Below, in pieces: positions 55,170-63,265 of a stretch of DNA of 64,000 nucleotides (position 1 is its first letter; each line of letters starts with the position of its first letter). The translations under genes and the position numbers were made by a program. This stretch comes from UBA7374 sp049890275 (lineage in GTDB: Bacteria; Verrucomicrobiota; Verrucomicrobiia; Opitutales; Coraliomargaritaceae). The stretch covers positions 1-64,000 of the forward strand of contig JBMHBT010000014.1 in assembly GCA_049890275.1 (NCBI GenBank). The letters run 5' to 3'. Under the pieces are notes generated by a model, which was not told where the DNA came from, did not search any database, and was given only the letters and a program-made list of their open reading frames with translations.

Positions 55170-57086
55170 TCAATTTTTTGTGATTTTGTCTACCTGTAGA
55201 ACGACGCAAGCGACTTTTCCGCCGGAGTCCGGATAGGTCACATTTACTTGGTTCTTTCTTTTAACAATGGACATGGGTACTGGGACCTCAATCGCACCAA
55301 AAAACATGGTACGTCCTTTTTGTTCATCACCGGCCCAGTCGGTTGGGATGGTTAATGAATGACCGTTAAAAGTAACTGAACTCGGCAGTACCTGTCGGGT
55401 ATTTTCGCGTCCTGCTGAAATGCGAAGGGTGGCATTCCCTTTTCCGGTAGGCGTTTTTTCGAAGGAAAAATCGATGGCTTTGTTCGCCTCGATTTCCTTT
55501 AAATAGCTTGTCGCGTAAACTCTACTTTCCTCGACTTTATTACGCGTGCGGGGCAGTTGATCCAGATCGATGACGAGTAGATTACTTTCTCCGGGTGCGA
55601 GTGTGAGTACATCTGGAATAGAGCTCAGCTTGTTTTCTGATAATACAGGGGCGTCCTGATGCGTTGTTAGGGAGCGAAGCCGCACGGTATTTGCTTTCAG
55701 TTGTGAGAGGCCGGATAGCTGTATATTCCGCTGCTCCAACTCGATATTCATGAGGATGAGTTGAAGGCGATTTCCTTCAGCTAATAAATGGACCAGTACA
55801 TCGGGATCACTACTTTGGCAATGACGCCATTCTCCGGTGACACCTTTCCAGAATTGATAGTATTGAATCAGGTCTGTTGTTACAAAGGTTTCACCATCAG
55901 CCAAGCGCCGCCAGAGCAAGAAAGGATTCGCTTTTCCGGGTACTGCAGGTTCTTTCATGCCATAAGTCCATAGTGCTTTTCCTAGGAAGAAAGGGACTAC
56001 TTTGAGAAGACGATCCGGATGATCCATAAAAGTGAGTAGCTGCGCGTTGGTCGATCGTATCATGGCAGCTGATCTTTTCGCGCTGTAGGTTAAGTTGCCC
56101 ATATTGCCTTTAGGGATGAGCCCGAATTCTGAAATCATCTGTGGCTTTGCGAATCCATAGGATAAGTAGCTGTACTGGTCGATCAGGTCGATAATTGCTT
56201 CGGAGTTACTTCCGGTACGGTTTCTGGCTTCTCCGGTAACATTAATACCATCGTAGATGTGGTAGGAAAAGAAATCCATGTTTTCACCGGCAATATCCAT
56301 AAAAGTTTTCTGCCAATTATTCCAGTGTTCAAAGTTACGTGCTTCTACTTCGACCCAAGCGGCAGTGTATCCACCAACCAGCACCTCTGGATTGATCTCT
56401 TTGACTCGTTTTGCCACAACGTTGTGTTGTTCACTCATGGCCTCAGCTGTCGTACCGATGTCATCTGCATGAACGAACGGCTCGTTCATTACTTCCAGAT
56501 AGATGGGCTTACTTTGGGAGTCCCATAAGTTTAGGTACTGAGCAATGAATTCTGCGGCTGTTTCGTAGCTACGCGGGCCCCATTCTGTAAAAGTATTGTT
56601 GGGCAGCGCATGGAGATACTCCGGGTGCATGGTGAGAATTGTCTCCCGTACATTTTCCGGATTCAGACGAAGGGTAGTGCTGTCTTCAATAAAAACCTGT
56701 TGGTGTTTCTTTAGATCATTGATATCCGGCATATCGGGATTTTCTGGATCAGCCTTTGTCATGTCAGCCAGCCAGGTAATCATACCACCGTCGCGCCCGT
56801 ACTCGACTTCCAACTCATCTTCCAGAAAACGTATATCTTCGTTATTCATATCCACAGAACCAAATGCTTCGTGAATGGTTATGAATTGTTTTCGGTTGAA
56901 CTGGCTAATGCCGCCGATAGAGCGAAGTGTAAATGGGTCGAGCGTTACAGAAACAGGATTGGCTTTCAGCGGGTCTGCAGAATGTTCCTTGTGCACTCTA
57001 TCGTCATGTGTGTGACCGGATTGGTGTGCTTCAGCTGCAATCAATGTGGTGCAGAGAAGAAAGCTGCCTAGAAATAGGTTTTTCAT
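55170..57086 (-). CDS. Glycoside hydrolase family 86 endo-beta-agarase/porphyranase
   Basis: 638 aa with a signal peptide (about 1-20), followed by a His-rich stretch (H21, H25, H27, H32, H35). The core begins LRSIGGISQFNRKQFITIHEA. Acid/base E202 in YLEVMNEPFVHADD and nucleophile E320 in MISEFGLIPKG, with DFFSYHIYDGINVTGEARNR between. The last ~170 residues are beta-rich accessory domains (NIQLSGLSQLKANTVRLRSL). Strong paralogy with the gene at 59012 (GGYTAAWVEVEARNFEHWNNW is nearly identical), from which a sulfatase separates it. Probably exported to act on agar or porphyran. Confidence 0.85.
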   Translation of the reverse strand: MKNLFLGSFLLCTTLIAAEAHQSGHTHDDRVHKEHSADPLKANPVSVTLDPFTLRSIGGISQFNRKQFITIHEAFGSVDMNNEDIRFLEDELEVEYGRDGGMITWLADMTKADPENPDMPDINDLKKHQQVFIEDSTTLRLNPENVRETILTMHPEYLHALPNNTFTEWGPRSYETAAEFIAQYLNLWDSQSKPIYLEVMNEPFVHADDIGTTAEAMSEQHNVVAKRVKEINPEVLVGGYTAAWVEVEARNFEHWNNWQKTFMDIAGENMDFFSYHIYDGINVTGEARNRTGSNSEAIIDLIDQYSYLSYGFAKPQMISEFGLIPKGNMGNLTYSAKRSAAMIRSTNAQLLTFMDHPDRLLKVVPFFLGKALWTYGMKEPAVPGKANPFLLWRRLADGETFVTTDLIQYYQFWKGVTGEWRHCQSSDPDVLVHLLAEGNRLQLILMNIELEQRNIQLSGLSQLKANTVRLRSLTTHQDAPVLSENKLSSIPDVLTLAPGESNLLVIDLDQLPRTRNKVEESRVYATSYLKEIEANKAIDFSFEKTPTGKGNATLRISAGRENTRQVLPSSVTFNGHSLTIPTDWAGDEQKGRTMFFGAIEVPVPMSIVKRKNQVNVTYPDSGGKVACVVLQVDKITKN

Positions 57087-57112
57087 GGTAGTTGGATTGA
57101 GTATTTGTTGGT

Positions 57113-58996
57113 CTAAAGGTTAGGGTTTTCTGAGTGCTTTGAAAGATCGGGTATCATTCCGCTAGGGATTGCTAGTTTGAAATCGTGGGCGCCCGTAGCA
57201 AATTCACTTAAGTGGTAGGTCTCTTCTTTTGTCCAATCAACTTCCAGACGACGATCGCCTAATACAATGTTGCCGAGTTTCTTGCGGAAGAAGTCGGCGA
57301 GAGCTACATAAGCTTCATTATCTGCTACGTTGTAGCGTTCATCTGGATCGTTGCGCAGGTCATAAAGGGCGAGGTCGACGTCATCACGAGGTGCGTCCAA
57401 TCCCCATCGAATTCGTTCACCCGGTGCGTAACCTTCTCCCGGTTTTGTGTAGTAGGGCCTGGAAAGCATAGAAAATGCAAAATCCTTAGTACGCAAATGA
57501 GCGCGAGCGCCCCGTACTTGGTTCATCTCGCCGATCACATAGTCTCGTTTCGTCGCTGAATCGTTTACAGTGGCTTGTAAGCTTATGCCATCGATGTCTG
57601 GTCGCAGGGCTGGATCAATTGCTGCAAGATCAAAAAATGTTGGGGCAAAATCAACATATTCAACTAAATCGTTGTTTACCGTGCCTGCAGGAAAGGTCTT
57701 TTTATCCGAGGAAACAACAATGACCGCCCCATGTGTGGATTGAAACCAGGGACCAAACTTCGCTTCAATGCCCTGTTCTCCGAGATGCCAGCCGTGGTCT
57801 CCGCAGACAAAAACAATGACGTACTCTTGTTTCTGTTCCTGGCAGTACTGCTTGAAAGCTTCGATAGACTCGCCGACAAGTTGGTCACCCATTGCGCAAA
57901 ATGCATAATAATCGCGAATAGCCTGCTGTTTTTCGGCATCCGTCATTCTTGAAAAATCCATATCTTGCTGCAAGAGCCGTAAATTCTCCGGCATGGCATT
58001 CGCCTCAGAGAGATCGAATTGCGGAACGGAGTATTTTTTACCTGCAAATTTGGATCGAAACGCACGACTGGGTAAGACCGGTGTGTGCGGGAAGTGAAAA
58101 CCAAGATGAAGGAAAAGAGGTTTTGAAGAGTTTGGGCCTTGTTCGGTTGTGCCGATACGGGTTTCGTAGGCTTGGTTGGGGTTGGCCAAATAGCGCTTAA
58201 ACTCTTCGCTGATTGCACCGTCTAAGGTGTTGTTGGTTGTATTCGAGGAAACGCCACCGATGATCAGTTGTGGGTTGCTTCTTGTGTATGAGCGCAGGAT
58301 GTCCAGTTCTTCCTCTACTTTTTCTCGCATTGCCAAATCAGAGGAGGAGAGTGGTTGGTCTTTTCGTTCCAACCAAAAGCGCTTGGTCACACCATTGGGG
58401 AAGCGGTATATTTCCTCTGTACCGGTAACCATTCCTTTACCATTTACGAATCCCCAGGGCCGGTTGAACCAGTAGTCTGACTGGGTCGTTTTGCTCAGTA
58501 AGTTGTGCTTGATGAAAGGCTTATAGTGGCCCAAGTCCTCCCACTGTGACTTATCTTCACCATCAAAGATATAGTACCCACTTTTGCCGAAAGATGCCGA
58601 TTGGTAGCCATTCGTATTCATTACTTCCGGTATCGTTATACTCGATACGGATTGGTCGTTGTACGCTTTCCGGAATCCGTACATACCGTTCCGGTGCGGG
58701 TACTTACCCGTATGCATTGAACTGCGCGATGGAGCACAGGCAGGAGAATTGCAATAGGCTTCCGTAAAGAGAACCCCTTCCTTCGCCAGAGCATCGGTAT
58801 GTGGAGAAAGCACAAAGCCTAAAGCACTGTTCGATTTTCCTGTTGTGACCTGATTATAGTAGCGTATCGAATCTGCCCGGTGGTCATCCGTAATGATCCA
58901 AAGTATATTGGGTCTATTTTCTGTAGCCGTTAGAGACTGCAGGAAGATGATTGTGATCAGTCCAAAGACTTGAGAATAGAATTTCTTTCGATGCAT
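57113..58996 (-). CDS. Secreted type I sulfatase
   Basis: 627 aa with a signal peptide (about 1-24). RPNILWIITDDHRADSIRYY starts the fold, NSPACAPSRSSMHTGKY has the Cys (C87), and VCGDHGWHLGEQG is the second metal segment, with Asp-His rather than Asp-Asn as in iduronate-2-sulfatase-like enzymes. It ends with LGDRRLEVDWTKEETY. Paralogue of the sulfatase at 37424. Lying between two GH86 genes with gaps of 26 and 15 bp, it is almost certainly co-transcribed with them and works on the same glycan, for example removing a sulfate that blocks the endo-enzymes or their products. Confidence 0.91.
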   Translation of the reverse strand: MHRKKFYSQVFGLITIIFLQSLTATENRPNILWIITDDHRADSIRYYNQVTTGKSNSALGFVLSPHTDALAKEGVLFTEAYCNSPACAPSRSSMHTGKYPHRNGMYGFRKAYNDQSVSSITIPEVMNTNGYQSASFGKSGYYIFDGEDKSQWEDLGHYKPFIKHNLLSKTTQSDYWFNRPWGFVNGKGMVTGTEEIYRFPNGVTKRFWLERKDQPLSSSDLAMREKVEEELDILRSYTRSNPQLIIGGVSSNTTNNTLDGAISEEFKRYLANPNQAYETRIGTTEQGPNSSKPLFLHLGFHFPHTPVLPSRAFRSKFAGKKYSVPQFDLSEANAMPENLRLLQQDMDFSRMTDAEKQQAIRDYYAFCAMGDQLVGESIEAFKQYCQEQKQEYVIVFVCGDHGWHLGEQGIEAKFGPWFQSTHGAVIVVSSDKKTFPAGTVNNDLVEYVDFAPTFFDLAAIDPALRPDIDGISLQATVNDSATKRDYVIGEMNQVRGARAHLRTKDFAFSMLSRPYYTKPGEGYAPGERIRWGLDAPRDDVDLALYDLRNDPDERYNVADNEAYVALADFFRKKLGNIVLGDRRLEVDWTKEETYHLSEFATGAHDFKLAIPSGMIPDLSKHSENPNL

Positions 58997-59011
58997 AAGA
59001 GGGTCGGTTGA

Positions 59012-60862
59012 TTAGATGACTCGGTTTACCTGCAGTATCGTACTGGATACTTTGCCTCCATCGTCGGGAAAAACGACAGATATCTGGTTGGACTCTCGAA
59101 TGGCCTCCATCGGAACAGGGACCTCAAGCATTCCAAAGAAATTGGTTCGTCCATTTTGGTTATCACCGGACCAATCATCGGGTACATCCAATTTTTGGTT
59201 ATTAAAAAAAACTTCCGGCTTCCGGTTTTTTCTATGATCACGCCCAAATGATAAACGCAGAATAGCATCCCCCTTGCCAGGATTTACGTGATTGATGGCA
59301 AAGTAGTTAGGAGTATGGGCGATGATTGGCTTTAAGTAATCACTCGCATGATAACGAGTTTCCTCAACCGTAGCCAGAGGCGGATCGATGCGAGTGCTCT
59401 CTATGCTAAGAATTAGACTCTGTCCTGGGTAGAGTAGAAGTGTCTCGGGTGTCTGTGAGTACTCTGATTCCTCAATAACAGGTGCCATGCCATCGGTTCG
59501 AAGGCTACGCAAAAGCACACGATCTGCTGGTAATTCCTCTAGGCCTCGAATCCGTACCTCTCGAGTCGTTTTTTCCAGATTCATGAGGATGACGTGCCGA
59601 GTGTTTTTTTCAGACAGGAAGTGGCAGCGGAGATCCGGATCATCACTGCGACTGTAGAGCCAATGCCCGTTTATCCCTTTCCAGAATTTATAAAATTGAA
59701 TCAGGTCTGTTTTGACGAATGTGCCGTCTGCTAGCTTGCGCTGTAAGAGGAAGGGGTTGGCCTCTCCGGGAATGTGTTCATTTTTCAGGCCATAGGTCCA
59801 GAGACCTTTATCCAAAATAAAGGGAACTGTTTTTATCAGACGATCGGGGTGATCCATAAAAGTCATTAACTGCCCCATGATTGAGCGAAGCATGTCTGCT
59901 GACCTTTTACTGCTGTACGGCATCGTGCCCATATTGCCTTCCGGGATAAAGCCATACTCCGAAATAACGAGGGGTTTCGCATAACCAAAGAGAAGATAAC
60001 TGTACTGGTCGATTAAGTCGAGAATCGCCTCGGAGTTACTTCCCGTTCGATTGCGCGATTCTCCTTTTACATTGATGCCATCATAGATGTGATAGGAAAA
60101 GAAATCCATTTCTTCTCCGGCTAGATCCATGAATTTTTTCTGCCAGTTATTCCAGTGTTCGAAATTGCGTGCATCGACTTCAACCCAGGCTGCGGTGTAA
60201 CCACCTACTAGAACATCTGGATTCAGTTCTTTTACCCGTCTGGCCACAGCGATGTGTTGTTCACAAAAGCCTTCTACGGTAGCACCAATTTCCTCTGCAT
60301 GAACGAATGGCTCATTGAAAACCTCCAGATAACGAGGACGACTCTCATCCGTCCAGAATTCCTTTAAGTAGTGGGCAGTAAATTCTGCTGCTGCTTCATA
60401 AGTTTTCGGCCCGAAGGGTGCGTGGTTTTGTTCCGCTTTGGCGAAGTAGTATTCGGGGTGTGTACACAGTATGGTTTCGCGGGTGAATTTTGGTCGGTAG
60501 TAATCGGATGCGGCATAGGCTTTCCGGTATTGTCGGCCCATCCTGCGAAGTGCATTCAGATCCGGGAAGCCCTTTCGATTGGGGTCTTCCGGTGTGCGTG
60601 ATCGTACGCCGCTACGCTTGCCCCCATCCCGACCATAGGCGATTTCCAATTCATTTTCCCAATAGGACCAATCTTCTTCGATGGGTGCTTCATGTATGGT
60701 AATGAATTGCTCCCGCTTGAACTCGGAAACGCCGCCTATGGAGCGTTTTAAGTGCGGGTACAGAAAGAGTTCAACAGGCTCTTCTTTGGCGTCAGCAACT
60801 ACAGAACCGAGGATAAGGAGGCAAGTTATGCGGATGGCTGAGGAGACCTTGAACCAGCTCAT
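59012..60862 (-). CDS. Glycoside hydrolase family 86 endo-beta-agarase/porphyranase
   Basis: About 616 aa from the ATG at 60862, which opens a signal peptide (MSWFKVSSAIRITCLLILGS, cleaved near residue 25). The longer frame from 60901 adds 13 residues and hides the signal. The domain begins LKRSIGGVSEFKREQFITIHEA. Acid/base E184 is in YLEVFNEPFVHAEE and nucleophile E302 in VISEYGFIPEG. SYHIYDGINVKGESRNRTGS matches the paralogue at 55170. The C-terminal beta domains include EVRIRGLEELPADRVLLRSL. It follows the cycloisomerase::GH117 fusion on the same strand, with an imperfect palindrome in the gap. Confidence 0.85.
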   Translation of the reverse strand: MSWFKVSSAIRITCLLILGSVVADAKEEPVELFLYPHLKRSIGGVSEFKREQFITIHEAPIEEDWSYWENELEIAYGRDGGKRSGVRSRTPEDPNRKGFPDLNALRRMGRQYRKAYAASDYYRPKFTRETILCTHPEYYFAKAEQNHAPFGPKTYEAAAEFTAHYLKEFWTDESRPRYLEVFNEPFVHAEEIGATVEGFCEQHIAVARRVKELNPDVLVGGYTAAWVEVDARNFEHWNNWQKKFMDLAGEEMDFFSYHIYDGINVKGESRNRTGSNSEAILDLIDQYSYLLFGYAKPLVISEYGFIPEGNMGTMPYSSKRSADMLRSIMGQLMTFMDHPDRLIKTVPFILDKGLWTYGLKNEHIPGEANPFLLQRKLADGTFVKTDLIQFYKFWKGINGHWLYSRSDDPDLRCHFLSEKNTRHVILMNLEKTTREVRIRGLEELPADRVLLRSLRTDGMAPVIEESEYSQTPETLLLYPGQSLILSIESTRIDPPLATVEETRYHASDYLKPIIAHTPNYFAINHVNPGKGDAILRLSFGRDHRKNRKPEVFFNNQKLDVPDDWSGDNQNGRTNFFGMLEVPVPMEAIRESNQISVVFPDDGGKVSSTILQVNRVI

Positions 60863-60917
60863 CCTAGAGTGCGCAGTACAGTTTCTGGATGAAAGGAGCA
60901 TGACGTGTACAAATCAA

Positions 60918-60958
60918 TTGCCAAGTATAGCAGTTTTGGAGGAACTGGCTATTGGCAA
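60918..60958 (-). promoter_or_regulatory. Imperfect palindrome upstream of the GH86 gene
   Basis: TTGCCAA (60918-60924) and TTGGCAA (60952-60958) form a perfect outer stem. It extends inward with a TAGC/GCTA pairing and AGTT/AACT pairing, interrupted by small bulges, in the 175-bp gap between the fusion gene and the GH86 start. It could be an operator or an RNA hairpin; the function is not known. Confidence 0.35.
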
Positions 60959-61037
60959 AAAGATATACGAACATCAGCAGAGAACCTGTTTCTTTCGCTC
61001 AAATGGTAGGATTCATCCTGAATAATACGTCGTTCTC

Positions 61038-63206
61038 TTATTCATACGTCTTACGGGAAATGAAGTTTTCTTTTAAATGTTCCTCCACTTCAAATCGTCG
61101 AATATAGCCGACATCGTTGTTGACTATATGGCAGAGCCCCCAACGCAAGCCCTCTAGAGGTCCTTTGTCGAATTCAGGTGTACGGTACAGGCCATTCGCC
61201 TCAGGCGCACCTTTGATATGAGCCATTATTTCAAAGTTCACGCCATCAGCAGCCCATTGTAGCGTATTCCGCTCCGGGCCGTCTGTGGTTATCATGGCAG
61301 CTATTCCGTCATTGTGGTGCCACACGCATATCTCGTGTCCTGAGTTTGTGATTGGGTTTAAGGGGTGGCGTTTGTAAGGGCCCTCTGGATGATCGGCAAT
61401 CGCTACGCCCCATTTTGTTTCGCGTCCACCGTAAAACATTTCTTCGCCCATCGGCTCACCCTTGTAGTACAGGTAGAACTTACCTTTGTAGTGCATCAGG
61501 CAGGGGTCGTGTACCTTGTGGCTATCGAAACCGCCTTTTTTGCTGACGAGGAATCTGTTGTCTAGGTCACCTTCCCATTCGCCGTTGGCAGTAGGGCTCA
61601 AGATCGGACCATCTACTTTTTTCCAGGGACCGTATGGAGAATCAGCAACAGCCATTGAAATATGCTCGAAGGAGCGTCTCAAGTAAGGCGATTGTACAAC
61701 CTGATAAATCAGATAATATTTGCCGTCGTGTGCCAGGATCTCAGGAGTAAATACGCTTCTGTCGTCGTATGAACCAGCGGGTCCGCGCTCAACGGCAATC
61801 GATTGCTCTTCCCAGTGCCAGCCGTCTTTACTCGTAGCGTGCCAAATATCGCAATAATCCCATGGGAATGTCTTTGCATCGGTGTCACCGGTTCCAAAGC
61901 CGTAATTTTTGCCAATCGCTTTGCTGTACCACGTATGATAGAGTCCGTCGGTTTCGATGACAGCGCTAGGATCTCTGCGAACGACATCCTGTGCAACTTC
62001 TGCAAGGTCCCCAGTTATATCCTTTTCTCGAATCTCACAATACCAGTCCGGTCCTTTTTGGGTGTTGTCCAAACGAATGCTGGCTGCGCTCAGAGATTGT
62101 GAAATACCAGGCTGTGGGTCGACTTCGTAAGGCTCCAGTTTGGCCCAGTCAAAGGTAACACCAATACCCGGTTCGTTCGGAGCCACTGCACGTTGATTTT
62201 CAACAACCAGAGGCCGTGTTGTATACTGATCAATCGGGAAGCTGTGGACTTCCAGCCATCCGGCATCAGGCTGGCTCGAGAGCAGGCTGACATGCAATTC
62301 TTGCATGCCATGCGTGCAAACCGTAACATCTTTTTTATGTGCCAGCTTGGCTGCTGCTAGCCATCCGGAGATACCTCCGCAATTGGATGCGTCAGGTTGA
62401 ATGTATTGGAGTTTAGCCTGCTCCAAAGCATAACCGAATTCGTGAATGGTATGAAGGTTTTCTCCCATCGCCAGAGGGATGTCGCTTGCCTCTGCTATGG
62501 TAGCGTATCCTTTGTAGTCATCGGGTAGGGTCGGTTCTTCGAACCAGAGAATATCATATTGGGCAAATGCCTTTGCTGCTTCGATCGCTTGATCCACTGA
62601 CATGGAGTAATTGGCATCGACCATAAACGTAATATCGGGGCCAATGAGCTCTCGTACCGCTTTGATGCGTTCGAGGTCTTCTTGTAGGTCCTCGCGACCC
62701 ACTTTTATCTTAACCGCACTAAAGCCACTATCCAGATAGCCTTGAATATTTTTCAGTAACTTTTCCAGAGGGAAGAGTAGATCAATACCTCCGCAATAGG
62801 CTTTGCAGGTATTATCCGCACCGCCGACTACTTTCCAGAGTGGTTGTTGGGCATTTTTACAGCGGATATCCCAGAGTGCTATATCAATTGCGGATGTTGC
62901 AAAGGAAGCAATGCCACCACGTGCAACATAGTGAACATGCCATTCCATGAAGTCATAGATCGCTTCAACGTCATTGCCGTCTTTTCCGATGAGATCCTTG
63001 GAGAAATCATGTTCAATCATGGCTTTGATCGCATATCCGCCTTTGCCTCCGGTGTAGGTGTAACCCGTACCGGTTGAGCCATCTGAGAGAGTGATTGTTA
63101 CAGTGATGAGTTCAAAACAAGTATGTGCGCCATGTTTTGCATCAGTAAGAACTTCAGCTAGCGGCACCTCGAATAGGCGTGTAGTGACAGATGTGATTGG
63201 GTTCAT
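61038..63206 (-). CDS. Fusion of 3,6-anhydro-L-galactonate cycloisomerase-like enolase to GH117 alpha-neoagarooligosaccharide hydrolase
   Basis: A single uninterrupted 722-aa frame with two catalytic domains and no signal peptide, so cytosolic. Residues 1-~358 are an enolase-superfamily enzyme: KxK at K166/K168, metal ligands near D197 (VDANYS), E223 (WFEEPT) and E249 (MGENLHT), and the His in VCTHGMQELH (H299). GYTYTGGKGGYAIKAM and ASNCGGISGW match what I recall of 3,6-anhydro-L-galactonate cycloisomerase. A ~30-residue linker follows. Residues ~385-715 are GH117-like: SAVIETDGLYHTWYS, DIWHATSKDGWHWEE, SVFTPEILAHDGKYYL, SHKVHDPCLMHYKGKFYLYYKGE, and NSGHEICVW. GH117 releases 3,6-anhydro-L-galactose from neoagaro-oligosaccharides. 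The order (cycloisomerase first) and the join of two non-adjacent pathway steps are odd. Neighbours: GH86 downstream, sulfatase upstream. Confidence 0.88.
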   Translation of the reverse strand: MNPITSVTTRLFEVPLAEVLTDAKHGAHTCFELITVTITLSDGSTGTGYTYTGGKGGYAIKAMIEHDFSKDLIGKDGNDVEAIYDFMEWHVHYVARGGIASFATSAIDIALWDIRCKNAQQPLWKVVGGADNTCKAYCGGIDLLFPLEKLLKNIQGYLDSGFSAVKIKVGREDLQEDLERIKAVRELIGPDITFMVDANYSMSVDQAIEAAKAFAQYDILWFEEPTLPDDYKGYATIAEASDIPLAMGENLHTIHEFGYALEQAKLQYIQPDASNCGGISGWLAAAKLAHKKDVTVCTHGMQELHVSLLSSQPDAGWLEVHSFPIDQYTTRPLVVENQRAVAPNEPGIGVTFDWAKLEPYEVDPQPGISQSLSAASIRLDNTQKGPDWYCEIREKDITGDLAEVAQDVVRRDPSAVIETDGLYHTWYSKAIGKNYGFGTGDTDAKTFPWDYCDIWHATSKDGWHWEEQSIAVERGPAGSYDDRSVFTPEILAHDGKYYLIYQVVQSPYLRRSFEHISMAVADSPYGPWKKVDGPILSPTANGEWEGDLDNRFLVSKKGGFDSHKVHDPCLMHYKGKFYLYYKGEPMGEEMFYGGRETKWGVAIADHPEGPYKRHPLNPITNSGHEICVWHHNDGIAAMITTDGPERNTLQWAADGVNFEIMAHIKGAPEANGLYRTPEFDKGPLEGLRWGLCHIVNNDVGYIRRFEVEEHLKENFISRKTYE

Positions 63207-63265
63207 GAATGGTAGTAAGGTACGTTTGGTAAGCTTGATTGAAAATTGGTATTGTGAGCTATCGC

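Noticed and set aside
60863..61037. Possible small gene between GH86 and the fusion gene
   Set aside because: Frames here are short or are extensions of shadows; only the imperfect palindrome stands out.
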